From positions 248,001 through 312,000 of the forward strand of contig CBDDCY010000007.1 in assembly GCA_965226435.1 (NCBI GenBank): DNA of 64,000 nt, written 5' to 3'. This stretch comes from UBA6623 sp965226435. Its GTDB lineage: Bacteria > Acidobacteriota > Terriglobia > Bryobacterales > UBA6623. A program made the translations under genes and the position numbers. Of this stretch, positions 53,701-61,437 are shown in pieces. The first letter of the stretch is position 1. The number at the start of each line of letters is the position of its first letter. The notes under the pieces were generated by a model that was not told where the DNA came from, made no database searches, and worked only from the letters and a program-made list of their open reading frames with translations.

Positions 53701-55405
53701 TGCCTTTCCTCAACTCCTCGGCCATGAATTCGGCCGCGCGCCAGGAAAGCGCGTTAATGGTCAGGGTGGGGTTCTTGTCGGGGTTGGTCACGAAAACCGA
53801 GCCGTCGCACACGAAAAGGTTCTTGACGTCGTGGGCCTGCATGTGGGGATTGACCACCGATGAGCGCGCGTCGGCGCCCATGCGCGCCGTGCCGACCTCG
53901 TGAATGATCGTGCCGGGAACGCTGATACCCTGCTTCTCCCATTGGTTGCCCATGCCGGTAACGTGTCCGCCGAGGGTTCCGATGATGTCCTTGAAGGTCG
54001 CCTCCATATGACGCGCTTGCTTCCACTCGTAGTCGGTCCACTTGAAGTGGAATTTTAAGACCGGGATGCCCCACTTGTCGACGACGTCGGGATCGATTTC
54101 GCAGTAACTGTTCTTGTTGGGCATCATCTCGCCGCGGCCGGCGAACCCGATTCCGGAGCCGTACTGTTCTCGAATGCGCTGCTTCATCTTCTTGCCGTAG
54201 CCGTAGTGCCGACCCGCACCGTGGAACGAACCGACGCCCGGCATGCGGAAGCCGCCTCCGAACTCGATGTGATAGCCGCGCGGGAAGCCGAGCTTGGCGT
54301 GGTCCTTCCAACCCCACCAAGGAGCGTACAGATGCGCCCCGCCGAAGCCGTCGGTGTTATAGGGCCGCATGCCCTCGAGCGACGGCACGCGCCCGCTGAC
54401 GCTGAAGCCGACCGTATCCATCAGATTGCGCCCGACGTGGCCGGAGCTGTTTGCCAAGCCGTTCGGGAACAAGTTGGACTTGGAGTTGAGCAGGATGCGG
54501 GCCGAGTCGCACGACCCGGCCGCCAGGACCACGATGCGGCCCATGACTCGCCTTTCACGGCGTGTCTTGCGGTCGATGTATATCACGCCGGTCGCCTTGC
54601 CGCTCTTGTCGGTCAGCACCTCTCGCACCTGGGCGTCGGTGAACAGCTTCACGTTGCCGCCGGCGACAGCGGGGAAGACGTCCACTTGACTCGATGCGTA
54701 GGCCGACGCCGTCAGGCAACCGCGCCCGCATTGGCCGCAATAGTGGCAAGCGGCGCGGCCGTTATGGTTGCTCGTAATAATGGCGCGGCGATTGGCGACG
54801 AAAGGAATCCCGAGCTTCTTCCCCGCCGCGCGAATCATGTGCTCGTGTGCTTTGGGCGCGGGGGCTTTTTGAAAGATGCCGTCCGGCGCGGAGGGGATGC
54901 CCTCGACCGTCCCGGTAACGCCGATGAACTTCTCGGCTTTGTCGTAATAGGGAGAAATCTCGTCGTAGCTGATCGGCCAGTTGCGGCCGAGCCCGTCGCG
55001 ATCGTAGCCGCTGAAGTCGATCTGCGAGAGCCGAAACGACATGCGGCCGTAGTGGTTCGTGCGTCCGCCGACAATGCGCGAACGGAACCACTTGAATTGG
55101 CTGCCTTGGCCGACCGTATACGGCTCGCCGTCGAGTTCCCAGCCGCCGTTTGTGGTGTTGAAGAATCCGAAAGGCTTTTGGTGTCCGAAATAGGCTTTGC
55201 CGCCATCTTCCGCGCCCCGATGGTCCCAATCGCGGGGCCATTGGTGTTCTTTGAATTCCGCGGCCGGATCAAGCATCGGCCCGGCCTCGACCAGGGCGAC
55301 CTTAACGCCCATCTCGGCCAGGACGCGCGTGGTCGTGCCGCCTCCGGCGCCCGATCCGACGACAACAACATCATAGGTTTCGGGACTTTTGGTTACTTGT
55401 GGCAT
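53693..55405 (-). CDS. GMC-family FAD-dependent oxidoreductase
   Basis: 570 residues. FAD-binding motif VVVVGSGAGGGTTTRVLAEMGVKVALVEAG at the N terminus, then SRIVGGRTNHYGRMSFR and ACHYCGQCGRGCLTASAYAS, a Cys-rich insert found in the gluconate/sorbitol dehydrogenase group. The C-terminal GMC part has the HEVGTARMG motif and NPDKNPTLTINALSWRAAEFMAEEL. It oxidises a sugar, alcohol or related substrate and passes electrons to a cytochrome c; the cytochrome gene at 49738 is close but not contiguous. Coupled to the subunit 3 gene by an eight-base overlap. Confidence 0.92.
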   Translation of the reverse strand: MPQVTKSPETYDVVVVGSGAGGGTTTRVLAEMGVKVALVEAGPMLDPAAEFKEHQWPRDWDHRGAEDGGKAYFGHQKPFGFFNTTNGGWELDGEPYTVGQGSQFKWFRSRIVGGRTNHYGRMSFRLSQIDFSGYDRDGLGRNWPISYDEISPYYDKAEKFIGVTGTVEGIPSAPDGIFQKAPAPKAHEHMIRAAGKKLGIPFVANRRAIITSNHNGRAACHYCGQCGRGCLTASAYASSQVDVFPAVAGGNVKLFTDAQVREVLTDKSGKATGVIYIDRKTRRERRVMGRIVVLAAGSCDSARILLNSKSNLFPNGLANSSGHVGRNLMDTVGFSVSGRVPSLEGMRPYNTDGFGGAHLYAPWWGWKDHAKLGFPRGYHIEFGGGFRMPGVGSFHGAGRHYGYGKKMKQRIREQYGSGIGFAGRGEMMPNKNSYCEIDPDVVDKWGIPVLKFHFKWTDYEWKQARHMEATFKDIIGTLGGHVTGMGNQWEKQGISVPGTIIHEVGTARMGADARSSVVNPHMQAHDVKNLFVCDGSVFVTNPDKNPTLTINALSWRAAEFMAEELRKGNV

Positions 55406-55916
55406 TGGGTGACTCAGCGAAACTAGTCTAGGAACATTCTAGCGAACGGGTTCCACCCGCGCCCGCGCGGTGTGCGATGAATCGAACCGAGCCGCGAACG
55501 CAAGGGGGCTGTGAAAAATGGGGACTGTACCGAGTGCCGACCGAATAAGCTCCATTGAATCAGTAATCGCATCAGGCGCGAAGTGGACTGCACTTGACAG
55601 AACCGCTCTTATTCGTGTCCTTTAGGGCCGACACATCTTAGGCAGGTTGGGTGGATATCGCCGATCCGCACGGTCACCGATCTGTTTTGCCTTGGTTCCG
55701 GCTTCCCGAGCCGCGCCGCCTCGCGGCTCGGGTTGTACGAAGATTACGCTCAGGGGGAAGGGGAAACTGAAGGGACGACCTGAATCCGGTGCCGGAGTGC
55801 GTCGTCTGACCGCGGAAAAGGCCCCTGGGCCGCTGCTTTAGGATCATCAATCTCGGCGGCTCCGGGGCGACGGCATCGCATACCGCTTGCTGACGCGCGG
55901 CTCGGTTTACCACGAT
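55406..55916. other. Non-coding region upstream of the GMC operon
   Basis: About 510 bases with no credible gene. It contains one early GTCACCGATCT word (55673) related to the repeats of the next element and the inverted pair GAGCCGCG...CGCGGCTCG at about 55710-55735. The GMC promoter must lie in its left part. Confidence 0.45.
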
Positions 55917-56574
55917 TGCGTGGCTGTCACCGATCTCCTTTCCCGATCTCCTTGCACCGATCTCCTGGCTCCGATCTCCCACCCGTCACCGATCTCCCAC
56001 CCCGGATTCTGAACGGCACCTCATCAGAGTCGCAACGCTATTGCCCATCGGTGCTAAAAATGGCTTCCGCCGGGTTGCGCAAGGCTGAAAGAATGTTTTC
56101 TGCGACTTTTTCTAGCAGCTTGTTTCCCCAAAACGGGTCCGACATGTCGTAGTAGATAACGCGGATGTGCTGCAGGTCGAACGGTACATCCGCCTCGTTC
56201 GAAGACACGAGAACTACGGGTTTCTTTAGCGCATGGGCAAGGCCGAGTTCATAGAAAACATTAGGATTTCTCGATGTGAGCTCAGCAACGAGGACCTTCG
56301 CGTGCGCGATGCCCTGCCCCACTTGATCCATGATCTTCCCTGTTCCGAATCGGTCCGCATCCGCCCTCATGGGCGTGAGGCCTGCCTTCTCGATGGCGGG
56401 CTTGTATACCTTCTCGTAATACTCACCCAGAGGAGCCCGCAAACGGCTGCATCACGAAACATGTCTCGGAAGAATCTACCCTAACGCCACGACCTAGTTT
56501 GCGCATGGTCTTCGTGCGCTCGGTCGAGATCGGTGACCGGCGGAGATCGGTCGGAGATCGGTGACAGCCTCGCA
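55917..56574. mobile_element. 658-bp cassette bounded by 22-bp inverted repeats
   Basis: The ends 55917-55938 and 56553-56574 are inverted copies of each other with 21 of 22 matches (17 contiguous; core GGCTGTCACCGATCTCC). Inside the left end CCGATCTCC recurs at least four more times at irregular spacing up to about 56003. Inside the right end GGAGATCGG and GAGATCGGTGAC recur inverted from 56525. The only gene inside is the frameshifted nucleotide-hydrolase-like gene. No transposase is present, so any movement would need help in trans. Confidence 0.6.
56038..56506 (-). pseudogene. Nucleoside 2-deoxyribosyltransferase/SLOG-like small protein gene with a frameshift
   Basis: It begins at the ATG at 56506 as MRKLGRGVRVDSSETCFVMQPFAG, then needs one base removed (T in GGCTCCT, near 56436) to continue PLGEYYEKVYKPAIEKAGLTPMRAD and on to 56038. 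About 155 residues restored. GKIMDQVGQGIAHAKVLVAELTSRNPNVFYELGLAHAL is a signature seen in small Rossmann-like nucleotide-binding proteins related to deoxyribosyltransferases and SLOG/TIR-type sensors, which are often linked to phage defence. The restored N-terminal CFVMQPF matches the usual first strand of these proteins. Enclosed by the inverted repeats of the 55917-56574 cassette. Confidence 0.7.
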
Positions 56575-57496
56575 TCTCCAACGGCGAATCCCGGGACTTC
56601 GGAACTCAGCCAAGGTCAGCTTGACGCGACCGCTGTCCTGAGCGTGGAAACCGAGAGCCCAAGACTAGTAGCGACTCAAGCAAGAAAAACACCTCCAATA
56701 CGGCCCAACGGATCAAATACGAAACGAAGCCAAGACGACACTAAGTCACACAATGTCAATATTTAAGAGGAATCTTTCACGGCAGAGGGCCAGCCTCAAA
56801 TCGAGAATCGTCGGCCTCCATCAGCTAACCAGGTGGGTCGCCCGCCGCTCCCCAGCCCGGACCAAATCATTTTTGCGATACGAACCCAAGATCAACCTGA
56901 CCGACTGGGTATTAAATGGATAAGGGAAAGATCGGCGAAAGTTCCCGGAGTGAGGCCGACCCGGCTTGACAGACCCGTTACCCTGAGCACGGCAGCCCCG
57001 AACTCAAGACTGTCAGCGGCGAACCAAGGAAAAAAAGAACCGACGAGCGGCCCGACAAGTTCTTACGAAACGAACCCAATTCTCGAAGACGAACCTGCTA
57101 TTATGTCATACCATATCAACACTTTATGGGATCAACCCGGGCAAATCGAGCAGGCTGGCTCGCAACACGAGTCTTCGCCAAACCGGTGCCACCGATCCCA
57201 CCGTTCGCTACCCGGCCGTGATGCTCCGTCCGCCGCACCAAGATGTCCCGGCTCCCGCCCCGGTCGCGACGGGCGCGAGGCTGTCCTCAACCTCGGCGGA
57301 AGGGGCGCACTCCACAACAGCTCGGAACGGATTTTTGCGAAACGAAGCCAACCCGCTTCTATGTCCCACGATATCAATACGTTAAAGGGAACTCTCCGCA
57401 TCGGTCGGGCCGCTCTCCAACGGAGCATCAACGCCGGGTCGACCCCCGAGCGCGCAAGTCAAGCGATGCGGTCCCGAGTCCCAGCTCAAACGGGAT
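56575..57496. repeat. Decayed array of CGAAACGAACCCAA-type repeats
   Basis: About 920 bases without a gene. At least three units contain CGAAACGAAGCCAA or CGAAACGAACCCAA (about 56718, 57072, 57342) and a fourth a weaker GCGATACGAACCCAAG (56875). In two of them this is followed 30-40 bases later by TATGTC-CA-ATATCAA. Spacing is about 160-270 bases. The flanks are GC-biased and open in several frames but without motifs. Confidence 0.55.
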
Positions 57497-58978
57497 CTAC
57501 TCGCCCTTGGCTTTGCTTACGGCGCGTTTCCAGCCTTCGAACAACTCTTCCCGGCGTTCCGCGGGCATTTGTGGTTCGAAGCGGCGGTCGACCTTCCAGA
57601 AGGCTTCGAGTTCCGCCGTGTCTTTCCAAACGCCAACCGCCAGACCGGCCAAAAACGCCGCACCCAAGGCCGTGGTTTCGATGTAGGAAGGCCGCACGAC
57701 GGGCTTGCCTAGAACGTCCGCCTGAAACTGCATCAGGAAATCATTCGCGGCCGCTCCTCCGTCCGCGCGCAATTCGGTCAACGGCTTGCCGGCGTCGGCT
57801 TCCATGGCCTCGACGAGCTCGCGGGTTTGATACGCGATCGACTCCAACGCCGCGCGAACGACGTGGGCTGTCCCCGAGGCGCGTGTCAGGCCGGTCATCA
57901 GCCCCCGCGCCTCGGAATCCCAGTGGGGCGCGCCCAACCCCACGAACGCCGGTACCAAATACACGCCCGCCGTATCGGGAACCGACGAGGCGATCTCCTC
58001 GGAATGCGCGGCGGTCTTGAGCATGCCCAGCGAATCGCGCAACCACTGCACGACCGCCCCGGCGACGAAAATACTGCCTTCGAGTGCATACTGGCGGTGC
58101 GCGGATTCCGAGGCCGCCATGGTCGATAGCAGTTTGTTGCGCGACTCGGCCGCCCGCTCACCCGTATGCAGCAACATGAAGCAGCCGGTGCCGTAGGTAT
58201 TCTTCGAGAGTCCCTCACGGAAACAAGCCTGTCCGAAAAGCGCCGATTGCTGATCGCCGGCAATGCCCGCGATGGGGATTTCCGTCCCCAGGATCGAAGC
58301 ATCGGTCGTCGCCGTCACGCCGCTCGACGGCACGACGCGTGGTCGCATTGAGGTCGGGATGTTGAGGAGCCGAAACATCTCGTCGTCCCAGAGGCCGCTC
58401 TTGAGGTCGAGCAGCATCGTGCGCGAGGCGTTCGAGAAATCGATCAAGTGGTTGCGGCCCCCGGTCAGTTTGTAAATCAACCACGAATCGACGGTGCCGA
58501 AAACCAAATCACCGGCTTCAGCCCGCTCTCGCGCACCGGAGATGTTGTCGAGAATCCAAGCGATCTTCGTCCCTGAAAAATAGGCGTCGATGACAAGCCC
58601 GGTGCGCGCGGCGACGTTGGGCCCGTGGCCGGCTTCCACCAGACGGCGGCAGACTTCGGCGGTGCGTCGACACTGCCACACAATCGCCGGAGCAACGGCC
58701 TCGCCCGTGTTGCGATCCCACACAACGGTCGTTTCACGTTGGTTGGTGATACCGATGGCGGTGATGTCGGACGTGGAGATCTCGGCCTTTTCGATGGCGT
58801 GGCGGGCAGCCCCGAGCTGCGCCCGCCAAATTTGCTCGGCGTCTTGCTCGACCCAGCCGTCATGCGGAAAACGGCACGGGATGGGAACTTGGTCGACCGC
58901 GATCTCGTGCGCGTTGCCGTCGAATAGAATCGCCCGAGCGCTGGTCGTGCCTTCGTCAAGCGCGAGGATATAGGACAT
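57497..58978 (-). CDS. glpK: Glycerol kinase
   Basis: 493 residues, the usual length of the FGGY family member. ATG at 58978 follows GGAGG at eight bases. N-terminal LALDEGTTSARAILFD (phosphate loop), ITNQRETTVVWDR and GIAGDQQSALFGQACF, then the C-terminal FGGY signature region LRADGGAAANDFLMQFQADVLGKPV and TTALGAAFLAGLAVGVW. It phosphorylates glycerol to glycerol 3-phosphate, which also feeds phosphatidylglycerol synthesis by PgsA. No glpF or glpD is adjacent. The activating Mg- and ATP-binding segments look complete. Confidence 0.95.
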   Translation of the reverse strand: MSYILALDEGTTSARAILFDGNAHEIAVDQVPIPCRFPHDGWVEQDAEQIWRAQLGAARHAIEKAEISTSDITAIGITNQRETTVVWDRNTGEAVAPAIVWQCRRTAEVCRRLVEAGHGPNVAARTGLVIDAYFSGTKIAWILDNISGARERAEAGDLVFGTVDSWLIYKLTGGRNHLIDFSNASRTMLLDLKSGLWDDEMFRLLNIPTSMRPRVVPSSGVTATTDASILGTEIPIAGIAGDQQSALFGQACFREGLSKNTYGTGCFMLLHTGERAAESRNKLLSTMAASESAHRQYALEGSIFVAGAVVQWLRDSLGMLKTAAHSEEIASSVPDTAGVYLVPAFVGLGAPHWDSEARGLMTGLTRASGTAHVVRAALESIAYQTRELVEAMEADAGKPLTELRADGGAAANDFLMQFQADVLGKPVVRPSYIETTALGAAFLAGLAVGVWKDTAELEAFWKVDRRFEPQMPAERREELFEGWKRAVSKAKGE

Positions 58979-59082
58979 GCGACGTGCCTCCAGCGGACAG
59001 CGTCCGCGCGGGAAGGGCGGACGGTCCGGGCCTCTACCAAGATAGCGTGTCGGATCGGTGGCGGCTCCGCCGCCGGAGTGCG

Positions 59083-59340
59083 CGACATAAATGGGGGATA
59101 ACCAGCCCGCCGGGGGTCGCGCACTCGCCCGCTATTTTCCCTTGATGCGGCCAGGGCTAAAGCCGTATTGAAAAAGGCCGTTGAAACGGCCTCGTTCCAG
59201 ACAACGAGCCCTTGAAACCGGCCCTGAAGGACCGGCCTATTTGCAATCCAAGCCCGGTGAACCGGGCTGAGCGCGGACTTCCGTCGAGGCCTCTGTTTCC
59301 GCTGCTCCCATGGCCGGAGCCACCTCCCCCATTTATGTCG
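59083..59340. repeat. 258-bp inverted-repeat (MITE-like) element with nested hairpins
   Basis: Perfect 15-bp inverted ends CGACATAAATGGGGG (59083-59097) and CCCCCATTTATGTCG (59326-59340). Between them lies a series of hairpins: GGCCGTT-GA-AACGGCC, CCGGCC-CTGAAGGA-CCGGCC-like and AGCCCGG-TGAA-CCGGGCT. A single copy of the end motif with its outer CACACCCC flank is at 4689-4709. No gene inside. Confidence 0.7.
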
Positions 59341-59384
59341 AACACCCCAGCTGCCGGCCCAAGGGGCGTGGGGTCGAATGTTCG

Positions 59385-59867
59385 TCAGAAATTCAAGCCG
59401 ACGCGGCCGCCCCACCAATGGTTGATGACCCCACCGGAAGAAACGACATGGTCGCGGAATTCCAGCTTGAGACCGAGACTGCGAAGCAGCCATAGGTTGA
59501 CGCCGAAGCCGACGTTGGCTCCGTCGCCGGCGCCGCCGCGAAAGAAGCGCGAGTAGCCTCCGGTGACGTAGGGGTCGATCTTCCCTTTCGGTCCGAAATG
59601 CAAGAAGGCATTGGCGGAGGCGACGCCGATCGAGGACAAGACTTTGCCTCCAGGACTCAAGACACCTACTTCGGCCCCCAGTCCAAGTCGGCCGGGCAAG
59701 CCGAGTTCGCCGCCTCCACCGAAATGGAGGGTGGAGCCCGCACCCTCCACACCGTTGACACCGCCCGGCGCCGCGAAAACGTACCCGTGGGTTCGCTGCG
59801 CCGAGGCGGCGGGGAGGAAGCACGCCAGCAATGCGATGGAAAGCCGGAGGCGCTTCAGCGGTTTCAT
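59385..59867 (-). CDS. Small outer-membrane beta-barrel protein
   Basis: 160 residues from the ATG at 59867. Signal peptide MKPLKRLRLSIALLACFLPAASA, then short alternating strands rich in Gly and aromatics (GRLGLGAEVGVL, IDPYVTGGYSRFFRG, ANVGFGVNLWLL, LGLKLEFRDHVV) and a final WWGGRVGLNF ending in Phe, the BAM recognition end. It resembles OmpW/Opa-like porin-sized proteins of the outer-membrane protein beta-barrel class; ligand unknown. It is a single gene next to the inverted-repeat element, 70 bases from the receiver-like gene on the same strand. Confidence 0.78.
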   Translation of the reverse strand: MKPLKRLRLSIALLACFLPAASAQRTHGYVFAAPGGVNGVEGAGSTLHFGGGGELGLPGRLGLGAEVGVLSPGGKVLSSIGVASANAFLHFGPKGKIDPYVTGGYSRFFRGGAGDGANVGFGVNLWLLRSLGLKLEFRDHVVSSGGVINHWWGGRVGLNF

Positions 59868-59937
59868 GGAACCGGGTCGGGGGGCCGTCAAAGCAGGGAC
59901 TCGCCGTCGGTTAGACATAGAACTCGCGCGACCATCC

Positions 59938-60339
59938 TCAGCACTTCTTGGCGGCTCTGTCTTCCTGGTAACTCTCGCCGCGCAGGATCTCGGGTAGGTG
60001 CTTTGCGAACGCGTTGCGCGAGAGCACTTGCTCGCAACCGGCTTGGCGGGCCGAATCGATCAGCTCGGACATTTCGTGCTTCACGAAGCCGACTAACGGC
60101 GGTCGGCCGGCTTGGCCGTCAGCTTTCAAGCGCTCGATGGCGGCGACGGTGTCGAGCCCCTGGGCGTTGAGATCGAGGACGATCAGCGCCGGCTGTTCCC
60201 GGGCGAGGCGCAGCAGGTCTTCGGCCGATCGAGCGAATTCGACTTCCGCCCCGACGTGTTTGGCCGTTTCGCCGATCTTGGCCGCGAAAAACAGGTCGGG
60301 TACGACGGCGACGACCCTCCTGGGGACTTCAATGCTCAT
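59938..60339 (-). CDS. Stand-alone receiver-like protein
   Basis: 133 residues from the ATG at 60339 (MSIEVPRRVVAVVPDLFFAAKIGE). It follows the receiver fold: the candidate phospho-acceptor Asp lies in PALIVLDLNAQGLDTVAAIERL, and GRPPLVGFVKHEMSELIDSARQAGCEQVLSRNAFAKHLPEIL has the position of the usual Thr and Lys. At the conserved points the acidic pair after strand one is reduced (VPDLFF) and the Lys is replaced by Arg (LSRNAF), so normal phosphorylation is uncertain. It has no output domain. The upstream frame to 60447 is not conserved-looking. Confidence 0.72.
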   Translation of the reverse strand: MSIEVPRRVVAVVPDLFFAAKIGETAKHVGAEVEFARSAEDLLRLAREQPALIVLDLNAQGLDTVAAIERLKADGQAGRPPLVGFVKHEMSELIDSARQAGCEQVLSRNAFAKHLPEILRGESYQEDRAAKKC

Positions 60340-60544
60340 GATGACGGGCGGTGTTCTCGCCGGGCTTCGTTGGCGGTATTGACTTAGGACGAGTCGGCCT
60401 GTTACTCCTGGAGGAAGGGGATTGGTTTTCGTGCTTTGGGAAAACAACCCCGCTCTCCGTCAATTCTAGCAGCGTCCCGACTCATCGAGCCGTTCGAGAG
60501 GGGCCCGAACGATCGGCCGGCAATGTCGGTCCGCGCCAAAGATC

Positions 60545-61384
60545 ATGCCCTCTTCGCAACGTAAGATCGCCGTAGCGCACAGCCCCGACGCTGATGACGC
60601 CTTCATGTTCTACGCCTTGGCCACGGGCAAGGTCCGCTCGCCGCTGCTCAAATTCGAGCACGTCTTGAAGGACATTCAAACCCTCAACGCCGACGCGCAC
60701 GAGAGCCGCTACGAGATGACGGCGATTTCCTACCACGCTTACCCCTACGTGGCGGACCGCTACATTCTGACTTCGGCGGGATCGAGCGTGGGCGACGGCT
60801 ATGGGCCGATCGTGGTCTCAAACCGCGGCTTGGACGTTTCCGAGCTGAAGGGCAAAAAGATTGCGATCCCAGGCGAGCTCACCACCGCTTACCTCGCGTT
60901 GCGGTTGTTCGAGCCGGATTTCGAGGCCATGGTCACACCGTTTGACAAGATTCTCGAGGTTGTCGAATCGGGGGAGGCCGACGCCGGCGTTGTGATCCAC
61001 GAAGGGCAACTATTCTACAATCGCACGGGCCTACACAAAGTGGTCGACTTGGGTGTGTGGTGGAAAGAGCTTCACGGATTGCCGCTGCCGCTGGGCGCGA
61101 ACGCGATTCTACGTGACTTGCCCGCGGACGTTCAACAAGAGAGCCGGCGCTGCTTGAGCGAGAGTATTCAATATGCCCTCGATCACCGGGAGGAAGCGCT
61201 GGGCTACGCGCTCGAATTCGGCCGCGGCCTCGATACCCAGCTTGCCGATCAGTTTGTCGGAATGTATGTGAACCACTTCACAACCGAGATGAGGCCCGAG
61301 GTGGTCGAATCGGCCCAAATCCTGCTCGACAAAGGGTATGAAACCGGAATCATCTCGAAACGCGTCCAAGTAGAGTACGTATAA
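60545..61384 (+). CDS. mqnD: 1,4-dihydroxy-6-naphthoate synthase-like protein (MqnD) of the futalosine pathway
   Basis: 279 residues. It starts KIAVAHSPDADDAFMFYALATGKV, a variant of the SPCPNDTFIF start of MqnD. Then DIQTLNADAHESRYEMTAISYHAYPYVADRYILTSAGSSVGDGYGPIVVS, the substrate-pocket Gly-rich loop, and VIHEGQLFYNRTGLHKVVDLGVWW with the conserved His. It completes the naphthoate ring for menaquinone made through futalosine. MqnA belongs to the same fold, but the motif order fits MqnD better. Other mqn genes are not in the window. The TATAAT box at its stop probably serves the next gene. Confidence 0.85.
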   Translation: MPSSQRKIAVAHSPDADDAFMFYALATGKVRSPLLKFEHVLKDIQTLNADAHESRYEMTAISYHAYPYVADRYILTSAGSSVGDGYGPIVVSNRGLDVSELKGKKIAIPGELTTAYLALRLFEPDFEAMVTPFDKILEVVESGEADAGVVIHEGQLFYNRTGLHKVVDLGVWWKELHGLPLPLGANAILRDLPADVQQESRRCLSESIQYALDHREEALGYALEFGRGLDTQLADQFVGMYVNHFTTEMRPEVVESAQILLDKGYETGIISKRVQVEYV

Positions 61385-61385
61385 T
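61380..61385 (+). promoter_or_regulatory. Candidate -10 box for the HEAT-repeat gene
   Basis: TATAAT overlaps the mqnD stop codon, 52 bases before the downstream ATG at 61438. No clear -35. Confidence 0.35.
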
Positions 61386-61437
61386 TACTCCCAGAAGCGG
61401 GCGCCGTCGGTTCCGCGAGAGCCCTTCGAGGTGTTTT

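Noticed and set aside
54206..55426. 406-codon open frame opposite the GMC oxidoreductase
   Set aside because: Composition is that of an antisense shadow; the GMC gene has all family motifs.
55921..56003. CRISPR-like array of CCGATCTCC
   Set aside because: Repeat unit is only 9 bases, spacing is irregular and short, and there are no cas genes; it belongs to the inverted-repeat cassette.
56833..58020. 395-codon plus-strand frame across the repeat array and the 3' end of glpK
   Set aside because: Ser/Arg/Pro-rich, no start signal, overlaps glpK.
58477..59823. 448-codon open frame on the minus strand overlapping glpK and the inverted-repeat element
   Set aside because: Arg-rich, crosses a repeat element and a true gene in another frame, no recognisable domain.
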